DNA of 64,000 nucleotides from Candidatus Zixiibacteriota bacterium (GTDB lineage: Bacteria > Zixibacteria > MSB-5A5 > GN15 > FEB-12): assembly GCA_040756055.1 (NCBI GenBank), contig JBFLZR010000002.1, forward strand, positions 336,411 through 400,410. The letters run 5' to 3'. Every line of letters begins with the position of its first letter. Position 1 is the first letter of the stretch. The notes under the pieces were generated by a model. That model was not told where the DNA came from and made no database searches. It saw nothing but the letters and a program-made list of their open reading frames with translations. The translations under genes and the position numbers were made by a program. Shown piece after piece: positions 17,606 through 25,943 of the stretch.

Positions 17606-18055
17606 TTACTTGCCCGCTGTCGAGGCAGCTTCCTGATTGTTGCGATGCTGCCGGTTGCCGACGTTGGTGGGCTCTTCTTTTGAGCCGGCGCCGTTCAGGC
17701 TGATCTGCAGCATCTCGGAAATCTTTTTTCGGTCGCAACCGACTGTCAGCAGACGCGAGGCCTGAATGATGGGCCTGCGAATCAGGGTATGATCCTGCGC
17801 CATCAATTCGATGACCTTTTCACGCGGGGGCATGACATGGTCGAGCCGGTACTTGCTGTAGGCCTCCGAAAAGGTGTTCAGGAAGTGCTTGATGTTGATA
17901 AATCTGAACAGGTGGTTCAATTCGTCCAATGTCAGCGGGTTTTTTTCGATATCGCGTACTTCAAGAATCACTCCGGCATTCTCGATGAATTCTTGTGTTT
18001 CTACGCATACAGCGTCCTCACCATAGGTGTAGAATTTCGCGCGCTTGGGAGCCAT
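17606..18055 (-). CDS. ArsC/Spx-like thioredoxin-fold protein
   Basis: A 149-residue protein with the ArsC-family layout: a beta-start FYTYGEDAVC with one cysteine (C17), the middle segment DIEKNPLTLDELNHLF, and the family motif TLIRRPII carrying the conserved arginine. ArsC proteins use a single N-terminal cysteine, whereas Spx proteins have CxxC. Here one cysteine is present, but in a context (GEDAVCVET) unlike the usual arsenate reductase loop. A redox regulatory role or arsenate reductase activity are both possible. It precedes the ETF-QO gene, perhaps in one transcript. The last 25 residues are low-complexity and probably disordered. Confidence 0.7.
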   Translation of the reverse strand: MAPKRAKFYTYGEDAVCVETQEFIENAGVILEVRDIEKNPLTLDELNHLFRFINIKHFLNTFSEAYSKYRLDHVMPPREKVIELMAQDHTLIRRPIIQASRLLTVGCDRKKISEMLQISLNGAGSKEEPTNVGNRQHRNNQEAASTAGK

Positions 18056-18828
18056 ATATCCTCCGAAAAATCACAAGGTTTTCAAAAATCGCATACTAAA
18101 GACGCGTTAGAACAAATTATACTTTCCGAGAATTCTTAATCGACGGGCCCTGGGTGATTAGCCGGTATGGCCTCACGCCGGCCCATTCTCAGACATCAAA
18201 AAACGAAATTTGAAGCAACCTTTTAAAATAAATTTGTACCGATTTGTCAATAATAAATTTTTTGTGTTTCAAGAAATCTCAAATCTCATTCGATTACCAA
18301 CCCCTCCCGCAGCCGAATCGAAACCGATGAGCACTGTGTGACCGCGGAATATCAACCTTGTCGAGATAAAGACTTAAGATAGACCTAAAACGTTTATCGG
18401 TACAACGCACCGGTTGCTTTATAGGCCGTTCGCATATTTAACGCACACGGGCGGTTTTTTGTTTCATGCTTTCGTAAACAAAATTCACGCCACAGCTTTT
18501 GCGCTCGTAAGCTATTGACCTGACTCTACATTTCTCCTCTAAGTGACCTGCGTTACCGACGGACACGTGTAATAAGTCGTCACATTTCAACTCACCGATT
18601 AGCCCTCTCCCCCGAGGCCGGCGGTCAACTTCGACGCACTTCACGGTCGAAGTACAGTTCAACGTTGAGCACAAACTTGAACTATTACAAGGGAAGCGTG
18701 CTGCTATGTCTACCGATCGGGAGCCGATTTACCGGCGCAGCAGCTGGACACTTCTGGTAAAGCCGGATGATGTTATCAGCCCGCTTGAGTAATTAAGATA
18801 ATAAAAAAAACGGAAAAATCAATTTTTT
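18056..18828. other. Long intergenic region upstream of the ArsC-like gene
   Basis: About 770 bases, AT-rich at 18190-18290 and of ordinary composition beyond. I find no supported protein gene. The longest frame (18438-18674, minus) begins with TTG, lacks a ribosome binding site and resembles nothing. No tRNA, tmRNA or RNase P core is recognisable. It may hold promoters for the gene on its left, an unrecognised RNA, or decayed sequence. Confidence 0.5.
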
Positions 18829-21060
18829 TTAAGAGGCGACACTTTTTTTCTGCCGGCTTAAGGCGACCTCCTGGGCCGCGACAACAAACTGTTTTGCTTT
18901 TCTGCGCTTTCGCATCGAAAGGGCTCCCGAAAGAAAACAGATGGTTGTCCCGAGCCAAAAGAGATTGATAAGCGGTTTCTTCGAGATTTCGATCACCAGC
19001 GACGCCCCGGATGGCTCAGAAGCGGGCACGAAACCACCCTGGACGTGGAGCATAACGGCACCCTCTTCGGGTTGAATGCCCGCAATCGAAATACTTCCCC
19101 GTCCGTTGGCGAAAGTGGCCGGAAGGGCCACCACGGATGTCGAGTCCACACTGAGAGACGGCGCCAACTGTTCGGAGTAATCATCATATCTGACGGTGAG
19201 GGTGGCAGCTACCGACGCGGGACCGGCATTCCCGTGACTGTCCAGCTCGAAGTCGTGGAAGGTAATTTCGTATTCGTCTATCCGCGCCGATTGGTCTTTG
19301 TGCAGTGTGAGGACAGACCGGTCAATCGCGGTCGAGGGTTCAAATGCCACGGGAGAAATGTAGACATCGAGAAGCAGAAACTTCTCGACGTGCGGTCTGC
19401 GCATGACGCCCTGGGCGTTTCGAGGAAATTCGTGGGGCAGGATCGCCGTAAACTGGCTGCCTTCGGCATCGACCTGAACATGGCAATCGAAGCCGTCCTG
19501 TTTATCCACAACCCGGGCAAACCGCAGGTTATAGCCCATTTCGTTTACGTCGTGATTTTCCAACAGGGTAACAGTCTTTTTGGATTCAAAACCGGCAGAG
19601 ACAGCCGCTCCCACCAGCGCCACAGCCAGTCCGACATGCGCCAGATATCCGGGCGCGAATTTTCCCTCTCGCCACGAGACAGCCAGCACCCAGCTGTTGC
19701 TGACAAAAGCCATTGCGGCGGCGGCGAAAAAGAGCAGGTAAATAATTTGATGCGTGAAACCGGTAAACAGCAGAGCGGCGATGGTGACGGCTGCCGCGAT
19801 TAATCCCGCGCCCAAGAGACGCGGTTTCGAGAGACCTTTGTTCCAGCGAAAAGCCGGAAACAATCCGATAAGAACAAGCACCGCCACCGCCACCGGTGTC
19901 ATGGTGGTGAAATAGTAGTTCAATCCGACATTGGAAGGGTTATCGGTCACACGCGTAAGCAGCGGCGCCGAGGTGCCGAGCAGAGTCAGCATGCCTCCCA
20001 TAAAGAGCATGACAACACCGAGGGCGACTATATAGGCGCGCGAGTTGACGGCGGAGAAAGATGGGTTGGGCTTGATATCCTGCCATCGCCAGACTATCAG
20101 GAAGAGACCGGCGCCAATGAAGAAAAACAGGCTTGAAATCAAAAACCCGTTAATACCGAGATCGACAAAAGAGTGCACGGAGAAATCGGCCAGCACACCG
20201 GAGCGGGTCAGAAATGTTCCGTATAGAACCGACCAGAATGACAGACAGACCATCAGCAGCGAGAATCGCATCAAGCCTCTGCGCTTGCGCTGGATGAATA
20301 AAACGTGTATCTGGGTGGTGAGAAAGATCCACGGGATGAACGACGAATTCTCAACCGGGTCCCAGGCCCAGAAGCCGCCCCAGCCCAACGTGACATAAGC
20401 CCAGTAGCCGCCCATAACCAGCGATGTCCCGAGCGAAGCCCAGGCAAACACGGTCCAACGTCGGGCCGATTCGGCCCATGTGTCGTATTTGCGTTGAATC
20501 AGACCGGTGACGGCAAACGCGAAAGGAAACAGCGTGGCGGCGAAACCGACGAACATTATGGGCGGATGAATCTGCATCCAGAAATTCTGCAGCAGCGGAT
20601 TCAGACCGGCGCCTTCAACCTGCGCAACCGAAAGCAGCTCGAACGGTGATTTCTTTACCAGAATCATCAGTAACGATAACACAAACAGGTTCACCACTAC
20701 CATGTTGCCCTCCTCGAACTTCCCCGCTGTCTTTATCATCACCAACCCCATCAACGTCACATAGGTCAACCACAAAAGGAAAGTGCCTTCCTGTCCCGCC
20801 CAGAGGGTGGAAATCAGGTATCCGAGGGGAAGGTCGGAGGAGGAATAAGCGAAGACGTAAGCCACTGAGAAATCGTGCGCGAGGATGAGATAAAGCAGGA
20901 CAAGCGCGGCGGCGATGACCAGAGCGGCGGTGCTCTTGAACAGCATGCGCCCTGCGATCAGATTGGCGTCTTTGCCGCGAAGTGTCAAAAGATAGAACGC
21001 CAGAGAGCCGAGCGCACAGGCCGTCGCGGCATAGATGAGAAAATCACCGAAGTGAGGCAT
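18829..21060 (-). CDS. ccmF: Cytochrome c-type biogenesis heme lyase CcmF
   Basis: A 743-residue polytopic membrane protein that attaches heme to apocytochrome c in system I maturation. The tryptophan-rich heme-handling motif WGGFWAWDPVENSSFIPW is at 227-244, surrounded by many membrane helices. A conserved segment FWMQIHPPIMFVGF (160-173) holds a histidine of the heme-binding set. A periplasmic domain spans about 500-700, then one last helix and a basic tail. Length is somewhat over E. coli CcmF (about 650). GGGAGA precedes the start, 37 bases after the ispH stop. Other ccm genes are absent from the window. A CcsA-type protein is less likely given the length. Confidence 0.9.
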   Translation of the reverse strand: MPHFGDFLIYAATACALGSLAFYLLTLRGKDANLIAGRMLFKSTAALVIAAALVLLYLILAHDFSVAYVFAYSSSDLPLGYLISTLWAGQEGTFLLWLTYVTLMGLVMIKTAGKFEEGNMVVVNLFVLSLLMILVKKSPFELLSVAQVEGAGLNPLLQNFWMQIHPPIMFVGFAATLFPFAFAVTGLIQRKYDTWAESARRWTVFAWASLGTSLVMGGYWAYVTLGWGGFWAWDPVENSSFIPWIFLTTQIHVLFIQRKRRGLMRFSLLMVCLSFWSVLYGTFLTRSGVLADFSVHSFVDLGINGFLISSLFFFIGAGLFLIVWRWQDIKPNPSFSAVNSRAYIVALGVVMLFMGGMLTLLGTSAPLLTRVTDNPSNVGLNYYFTTMTPVAVAVLVLIGLFPAFRWNKGLSKPRLLGAGLIAAAVTIAALLFTGFTHQIIYLLFFAAAAMAFVSNSWVLAVSWREGKFAPGYLAHVGLAVALVGAAVSAGFESKKTVTLLENHDVNEMGYNLRFARVVDKQDGFDCHVQVDAEGSQFTAILPHEFPRNAQGVMRRPHVEKFLLLDVYISPVAFEPSTAIDRSVLTLHKDQSARIDEYEITFHDFELDSHGNAGPASVAATLTVRYDDYSEQLAPSLSVDSTSVVALPATFANGRGSISIAGIQPEEGAVMLHVQGGFVPASEPSGASLVIEISKKPLINLFWLGTTICFLSGALSMRKRRKAKQFVVAAQEVALSRQKKSVAS

Positions 21061-21096
21061 ATAGTTCTCCCGTTATCCCGCCCCCGTGGATTCAGG

Positions 21097-22023
21097 TTAC
21101 TTTGCCTGACGCTGGATCTTTCGGATTCTGTTTTTTCTTTCCGGAAAAATGACCTCGGCCGTCCCGCCCGAGATTTCCACCAGTTTTTCGATGACTTGCT
21201 CGACGAGGAAATCAGGGGTGGAAGCTCCGGCGGAGATGCCGACTGATTGTACATTCTGGTCTTCGGCGAACCATTCTTCATCGATATCCACGGCGGACCC
21301 GATGAGAATGCCCCTGCCGCAAATTGCTTCGGAGATGCGCGCCAGACGCCGGGAGTTGGCCGATGATTCGGAGCCCACTACGAGCACCATGTTGACTTTC
21401 GGAGCCAGATCCATTATTGCGTTCTGACGCTGGGTGGTAGCGTTACAAATGGTATTGAATACTTCTATGTGAGGCCATTTCTCTTTGGCCAGTTTTTCAA
21501 CTTCGGCGAAATGCTCCAGATGGGCGGTTGTCTGGACTGTCAGACCCAGTTTACGATCCGTCCAGTCGGGAAGACTCAACAGTTCCTCGCGGCTCGACAC
21601 TACCGTGATATGCTCCGGCGCGTGCCCGACAATGCCGTGGGTTTCGTCGTGGTTGGGGTCACCATAGTGAATGACATAGAAACCGCGTTCGACGATCTTG
21701 TTTATGATCTCATAGATTCTCGACACCAGCGGACAGGTGGCATCGACAACCTTCAGGCCCTTATTCCGCGCGGCCCGGATAACCGACGGCGCGATACCGT
21801 GCGCCGAGATGATGAGCGTGCCTTCATCGACATCATCAACCGAGAACGCCTGTCCGACACCCTGCCGGTTGAATTTTTCGACGACAGCCTCGTTGTGAAC
21901 GATCTCGTTCAGAATAGTAACCCTGCCGGTTTCCTTTTCAGCCGTTTCTTCGGCAATACTGATAGCGCGCTTCACACCCATGCAGAACCCGTGATGATCG
22001 GCGATGATAATCTTTTTCAGCAT
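21097..22023 (-). CDS. ispH: 4-hydroxy-3-methylbut-2-enyl diphosphate reductase
   Basis: A 308-residue iron-sulfur enzyme, the last step of the MEP isoprenoid pathway, making IPP and DMAPP. The three cluster-binding cysteines are in their family contexts: C14 (HHGFCMGVKRA), C97 (VVDATCPLV) and C193 (NTICNATTQRQ). Active-site residues such as H43 (IVHNEAVV) and the DPNHDETHG stretch are also present. GGAG precedes the ATG, and the start overlaps the lipA stop by seven bases, so the two are translationally coupled. The polyprenyl synthetase at 38491 would use its products. Confidence 0.97.
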   Translation of the reverse strand: MLKKIIIADHHGFCMGVKRAISIAEETAEKETGRVTILNEIVHNEAVVEKFNRQGVGQAFSVDDVDEGTLIISAHGIAPSVIRAARNKGLKVVDATCPLVSRIYEIINKIVERGFYVIHYGDPNHDETHGIVGHAPEHITVVSSREELLSLPDWTDRKLGLTVQTTAHLEHFAEVEKLAKEKWPHIEVFNTICNATTQRQNAIMDLAPKVNMVLVVGSESSANSRRLARISEAICGRGILIGSAVDIDEEWFAEDQNVQSVGISAGASTPDFLVEQVIEKLVEISGGTAEVIFPERKNRIRKIQRQAK

Positions 22024-22979
22024 GCCTTCTCCAGCAGTCTGTTTGACTGATTGAAAGCTCTATATGAGCTTCGAACCAAAGGACCGGCCTCGACATAGCC
22101 GAATCCAATCTCCCGCCCGACTTCGGCCAGGTATTTGAACTCATCGGGATGATAATATCTTTCTACCGGTAAATGCAACGGTGAAGGCCGTAAATATTGA
22201 CCGATGGTCAAAATATCGCAGCCGGTAGAGCGAATCTGACGCATTAATTCGATAAGTTCGTCGATCGTCTCCCCAAGACCGACCATAAAGCCGGTTTTGA
22301 CGATGGGCCGGAGATCATATTGAGACGCCCGGCGAAGCAGTTCCAATGAGCGGTCGAGTTTGGCCACACCGCGCACCCGTTTGTGGAGGCGGCCGACTGT
22401 CTCGACATTATGACCGAGGACATCGACACCGGAATCGAGGACTATTTTGAGAGAATCGAACGAGCCACCGAGGTCGGGGATCAGAAATTCGACTTTGACG
22501 TCCTTATCCTGCCTTCGGAGGAGCTCTATAGTCCGGGCAAAAATAGAAGCTCCCCCATCCGGCAGGTCATCTCGCGTGACCGAGGTGATCACGACTTGTC
22601 TCAATTTCAGCTCGGCGACGACATCGGCAACCCGCTTGGGTTCATCCTCGTCGAGGCCGAGCGGTTGACCGTGCAGTACGTCGCAGAAGTTGCAATCGCG
22701 GGTGCAGTATTTGCCGAGGATCATGAAGGTCGCTGTGCCCTCGTCCCAACACTCTCTGATATTCGGACAGGCCGCTTCCTGACAAACGGTATGGAGGTGG
22801 TGTTCTCCCAGGATTGACCTGATACGGGCGTAATTGGGACCGTGTTTTACGGTGGTTTTCATCCACGGCGGCAAAATCGCGCCGGGTACCTGCGCCCGCT
22901 CACTTTTTTTGGGCGCCCGGGGACGCACTCCGTGCGCCGAGTTTTCACCCACGGATTGTGTATATAGGACTTTATACAT
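22017..22979 (-). CDS. lipA: Lipoyl synthase
   Basis: A radical SAM enzyme that inserts two sulfurs into protein-bound octanoyl chains to form lipoate. Both 4Fe-4S sites are visible: the auxiliary cluster motif CxxxxCxxxxxC in CQEAACPNIRECWDEG and the radical SAM motif CTRDCNFCDV. The start is uncertain. The frame opens back to 23057, inside pdxT, so I chose the ATG at 22979, which gives 320 residues. A GTG about 40 bases further in is equally possible, since neither has a strong ribosome binding site. It lies between pdxT and ispH, all on one strand. lipB is not in the window. Confidence 0.95.
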   Translation of the reverse strand: MYKVLYTQSVGENSAHGVRPRAPKKSERAQVPGAILPPWMKTTVKHGPNYARIRSILGEHHLHTVCQEAACPNIRECWDEGTATFMILGKYCTRDCNFCDVLHGQPLGLDEDEPKRVADVVAELKLRQVVITSVTRDDLPDGGASIFARTIELLRRQDKDVKVEFLIPDLGGSFDSLKIVLDSGVDVLGHNVETVGRLHKRVRGVAKLDRSLELLRRASQYDLRPIVKTGFMVGLGETIDELIELMRQIRSTGCDILTIGQYLRPSPLHLPVERYYHPDEFKYLAEVGREIGFGYVEAGPLVRSSYRAFNQSNRLLEKAC

Positions 22980-23004
22980 CCAATTTCTATACGATTGTAA
23001 CGGC

Positions 23005-23601
23005 TCAGAGTTGAAAAAACTTTTGCAGAAAATACCGAAGAAGGGTGGTGTCATCATCGAGTTCCGTATGGAACGAGCTGGCCATGAGGTTTTTCTCAGT
23101 CACCAAAACCGGTACGCCGTCGTACTCGGCGAGTGTCTTAACGCTGTGGCCGACACGGGTAATCATGGGGGCGCGAATGAAGGTTGCTTTAAGGTTAGCA
23201 ACAGTACCGTTAAGGTTGGCCTTGAGGTTATCCTCGAATGAAAACACCTGTCTGCCGTAGCCCATCCGGACGACATCGATATCCATCAGGCCCAGCGGCT
23301 CTACCCCGGCCTGGTTGTCTTTTATGTCCTTCGCCAGCATGATCATACCGGCGCAGGTTCCCCAGACAGGTTTAGCCTTTCCGAAATCGGTCAGAGGAGT
23401 TCTCAAATTGAACCGGTCGATGAGGTTATCCATGGTAGTCGATTCGCCGCCGGGGATTATCAGGCCGTGGATGTGTTCTAAATCTATCGGCAGGCGTACG
23501 AGGGTGACATCAACGCCCAGCGAAACCAGCTGATGGTGGTGGCGCTCGAAATCACCCTGGAGGGCGAGAACACCGATTTTGATGTTGGCGTAGTTTTTCA
23601 T
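23005..23601 (-). CDS. pdxT: PLP synthase glutaminase subunit
   Basis: A 198-residue class I glutamine amidotransferase that feeds ammonia to PdxS for vitamin B6 synthesis. The opening GVLALQGDFERHH, the oxyanion strand IIPGGESTTM, the nucleophile cysteine in WGTCAGMIML and the C-terminal histidine/glutamate in SFHTELDDD are all present. I chose the ATG at 23601 because the conserved beta strand begins a few residues after it. In most bacteria pdxT directly follows pdxS, but here pdxS lies 3.1 kb away with four unrelated genes in between. The lipA start is close downstream. Confidence 0.95.
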   Translation of the reverse strand: MKNYANIKIGVLALQGDFERHHHQLVSLGVDVTLVRLPIDLEHIHGLIIPGGESTTMDNLIDRFNLRTPLTDFGKAKPVWGTCAGMIMLAKDIKDNQAGVEPLGLMDIDVVRMGYGRQVFSFEDNLKANLNGTVANLKATFIRAPMITRVGHSVKTLAEYDGVPVLVTEKNLMASSFHTELDDDTTLLRYFLQKFFQL

Positions 23602-23717
23602 CGCAGTCGGGAAAATACACAAAAAATGGCGGGAAGTATATGGGAAATTCCGTTTGTGAGCGATTATAGCGATGTAACCGGCCGGTGCACCGAAGGTGCT
23701 ACGGACACCTCATTTGC

Positions 23718-24137
23718 CTAGGCAACATTTGTCACGTTACGATTTTCTCTCTGCCAGTCTTCGCGGGAAAGCTCGTGTTGCGCGGCCAGCCAGTTTTTGG
23801 CTTCCTGATAGCCGGTAAAGATTCTCAGCCTGGGAGCCAGCTCGTTGAAGGCGGTATCGAACCAGGAGTATGTCTCGCTGTGAGATTGGACGACGAGAGC
23901 CAGCTTGTAGAATCCCGATTCGCAGATGTGCTCGAGGGCTGCCGGAAGACAGCCTGCCAGTGGAGCCGAGGCAGGAGGCGTTGCCTCGCGCAGATCGATC
24001 AGAAGTCCTCTTGAGTGATATATTCCCGCAAGCGCCAGCGTCTTACAAAAGACGTATGGCCACGATTTTTGTTCCAGTATCCCTTTGATGCCCGCGTGGA
24101 CGATTCCTTCGTCGCAATAGTAGCATTCCCGTGTCAC
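23718..24137 (-). CDS. STAS/SEC14-like domain protein
   Basis: A small protein of unknown function. The segment GLLIDLREATPPASAP and the ending RLRIFTGYQEAKNWLA follow the pattern of SpoIIAA/STAS-type folds, where the last helix commonly reads FxxxxEAxxWL. I chose the GTG at 24137, giving 139 residues, because AGGAAGGAG lies nine bases upstream. An in-frame start at 24239 would add a proline-rich head with no family resemblance. The gene lies just beyond pdxT and starts the accessory stretch that separates pdxT from pdxS. A short CYYCDEG motif near the N terminus might bind metal. Confidence 0.55.
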   Translation of the reverse strand: MTRECYYCDEGIVHAGIKGILEQKSWPYVFCKTLALAGIYHSRGLLIDLREATPPASAPLAGCLPAALEHICESGFYKLALVVQSHSETYSWFDTAFNELAPRLRIFTGYQEAKNWLAAQHELSREDWQRENRNVTNVA

Positions 24138-24413
24138 AACCAACGGCTCCTTCCTTGAAGCATTCAAAGGGGGCGGCGGCAAATGGTCCTTCACTTGCCA
24201 GCCCCCTTTGCTAACAGGCGTTAATTCGCGGCATGGCAACCGCCTGTCTGCTTTAAAAATCGGCAGTTAAAGCATTTTAGTCAATGATAACAAAATGCGA
24301 GTTTATTGCGTATATGTGTGATTTCACCTACTGAATTCAGGCGCCGATAGCCGTTTTCGAGGATTTCTATATGATTTAACGGGTTGTGTCGGTCGGAAAA
24401 TGATGTTGCGGGC

Positions 24414-25157
24414 TTAAAAAAGCGATACCTGGCCTGATTGGAACTGGGGGCAATCTGGCATTTCTTCGTATAGTCTGCCCTGGAGTCTGCGTCCTGTTTT
24501 CTTCTTGTTCACGCCTCCCCACTGCTTGAAGAAAAAGGCTGTGCCGGCTTTCCGGCACTGGTCTTTGATATCGAGCGCCCATTCTTCGCGCATCGGCCTG
24601 GCACCGGAGCCGGATTCGCCGCCCACCACGATCCAGGCTATATCTTCGAGGTTCGGGTTTGGCAGGGGGCTTAACAGAGGCTCGCAGGATAGCCATTTTA
24701 TGTAGGCATCGGTGGCGCGGAGGTCATCGATACGGTGCTTGTATCTTTCGCTTTCGACCGTGACGCCCATCCAGATATTGTTCGGCCAGGGGAGTTCGTT
24801 GCGGAGTCTTTTGAGACGGTCGGAGCGCTTGGTCAGCACTTGAAAGATGTGGTGCTGACATCTTTGCATTACTTCGAAGACCTGTTTTATATAGGCGGTT
24901 GGTACTTTTTCGTGGAAAAGATCGCCCATGGAGTTTGTGAAAATGATGTGCGGTTTCCTGAGCCGTACGGGGATATCGAGGGTCCGGGGGTGAAGCGTGA
25001 CTTCAAACCCGTTTTCGTATTTGGCCACGCCCATGGCTTGCAGTCTGTGAGCCATACGGGCGGCGTAACAATGGTCACAGGCGGCGCTGATTTTGTTGCA
25101 CCCTGTGACCGGGTTCCAGGTGGCGCAGGTCCACTCTATTTCGGAGCGCGAGGACAT
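24414..25157 (-). CDS. DUF5131-family (phage Gp37/Gp68-like) protein
   Basis: A 247-residue protein whose opening, IEWTCATWNPVTGC followed by a CxxC (ACDHCYAARMA), is the signature of the Gp37/Gp68 family first noticed in phages and now DUF5131. Other family segments follow: FTNSMGDLFHE, IWMGVTVE, KWLSCEPLL and WIVVGGESGSGARPM. The clustered cysteines resemble the iron-sulfur motif of radical SAM enzymes, but the biochemical function is not established. In other genomes such genes often accompany three-Cys-motif partner genes and sit in variable regions. No such partner is seen here. It sits among accessory genes between pdxT and pdxS. Confidence 0.85.
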   Translation of the reverse strand: MSSRSEIEWTCATWNPVTGCNKISAACDHCYAARMAHRLQAMGVAKYENGFEVTLHPRTLDIPVRLRKPHIIFTNSMGDLFHEKVPTAYIKQVFEVMQRCQHHIFQVLTKRSDRLKRLRNELPWPNNIWMGVTVESERYKHRIDDLRATDAYIKWLSCEPLLSPLPNPNLEDIAWIVVGGESGSGARPMREEWALDIKDQCRKAGTAFFFKQWGGVNKKKTGRRLQGRLYEEMPDCPQFQSGQVSLF

Positions 25158-25365
25158 ATCTCTTATGGAAGTTATACTTCAATAATCCTCCCAACAAATC
25201 ACAAAGTTGTAGACAAAGGGGGCAGAATCTACGGCGAAACAGCGGTAATTGTCTTTTGGAGCCCTTCAGTACGAACCGCAGTTAATCTATTGTCAGGCTG
25301 CTAGTTTAGAGTCTGAAGCTATAGATTTTCAGGATATTCGGTGAACAAAGGTATTGACAAAAATG

Positions 25366-25395
25366 TTGACAATTTAGCTTATTGTCCGATAATTA
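25366..25395 (+). promoter_or_regulatory. Possible plus-strand promoter
   Basis: A perfect -35 box TTGACA (25366-25371) is followed 18 bases later by TAATTA, a poor -10. A second TTGACA lies 12 bases upstream. It would read towards the hairpin at 25430-25458, against the direction of neighbouring genes. Confidence 0.3.
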
Positions 25396-25429
25396 TGATA
25401 GCTCATCTGCCATGTGTAGAAAGAGTAAC

Positions 25430-25458
25430 GAGGCCGTCCTTCTAGTAAGGGCGGCCTC
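25430..25458. terminator. Hairpin terminator of the DUF3800 pair (possibly bidirectional)
   Basis: The 12-bp stem GAGGCCGTCCTT/AAGGGCGGCCTC (one G-U pair) lies directly after the stop of the 160-residue gene. On the plus strand it is followed by CAGCTATTTTG, on the minus strand by a weak T-rich stretch. Termination in either direction is plausible. Confidence 0.55.
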
Positions 25459-25460
25459 AG

Positions 25461-25943
25461 CTATTTTGTCGCCTCTTCAAACTCTTTTTGAAATTTCCTT
25501 TTTTGGTGGTCACGAGTGACTTGATATGCGGTCCAAAGCAAGACGTAGTTTCGCCGCTTGGCAAGGATTACAGCATATTCGCAGCATTCCAACCAGATCA
25601 CGACTCGGCGCTCTCCGCTGCGTTTATTTTCCCAAATCTTCAGACTGGTCGATTTTTCGTTGTCTATGACAGCCCGAGGCCATCTGATTCTCTCGCACCG
25701 CCTCAGATCAGGAAGCCGTTCCAACTCGCAGTCCCCTTCGCTAATGAGGTGCCAAAATGTAGCCTCCTTTCCCTTGAGCATAGGTAACCGCTTTGGCGAT
25801 ACGCGCTGACCTCTAAAGTTGGGGCGATTATATATAAAGTCTCGTTTGAAGTAGCGGTAAATCTCTTCAAGATACTTCTTCCAATCACCACCGTAGTCCG
25901 ACAATGGGACGAGATCGGGTAACCAATCGGGATTATTCGTCAT
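25461..25943 (-). CDS. Unknown protein coupled to DUF3800
   Basis: A 160-residue soluble protein that I do not recognise by name. It has an aromatic/charged N-terminal half (DWKKYLEEIYRYFKRDF), a central motif ERLPDLRRCERIRWPRAVI, and a C-terminal beta-rich part ending in a basic helix (VTRDHQKRKFQKEFEE). Its start overlaps the end of the DUF3800 gene by 11 bases, so the two are one translational unit. Sampled lines of this pair are near 40-43 percent GC, against about 57 percent in neighbouring pdxS, which suggests horizontal acquisition. Mobile or defence-type function is a guess from context. Confidence 0.75.
   Translation of the reverse strand: MTNNPDWLPDLVPLSDYGGDWKKYLEEIYRYFKRDFIYNRPNFRGQRVSPKRLPMLKGKEATFWHLISEGDCELERLPDLRRCERIRWPRAVIDNEKSTSLKIWENKRSGERRVVIWLECCEYAVILAKRRNYVLLWTAYQVTRDHQKRKFQKEFEEATK

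Larger units (their letters stand above)
25158..25460. other. Intergenic region with promoter-like and terminator-like signals
   Basis: About 300 AT-rich bases between the DUF5131 gene and the DUF3800 pair. It holds two TTGACA boxes on the plus strand (25354 and 25366) and a hairpin at its right edge. No protein gene fits. Confidence 0.5.

Noticed and set aside
18438-18674. 78-codon minus-strand frame in the long intergenic region
   Set aside because: TTG start without Shine-Dalgarno sequence, odd residue composition and no resemblance to a known family.
18560-18700. tmRNA-like signal in the intergenic region (TTCGAC)
   Set aside because: Only a short match to the 5' end motif. No acceptor stem, tag reading frame or T-arm could be found nearby.
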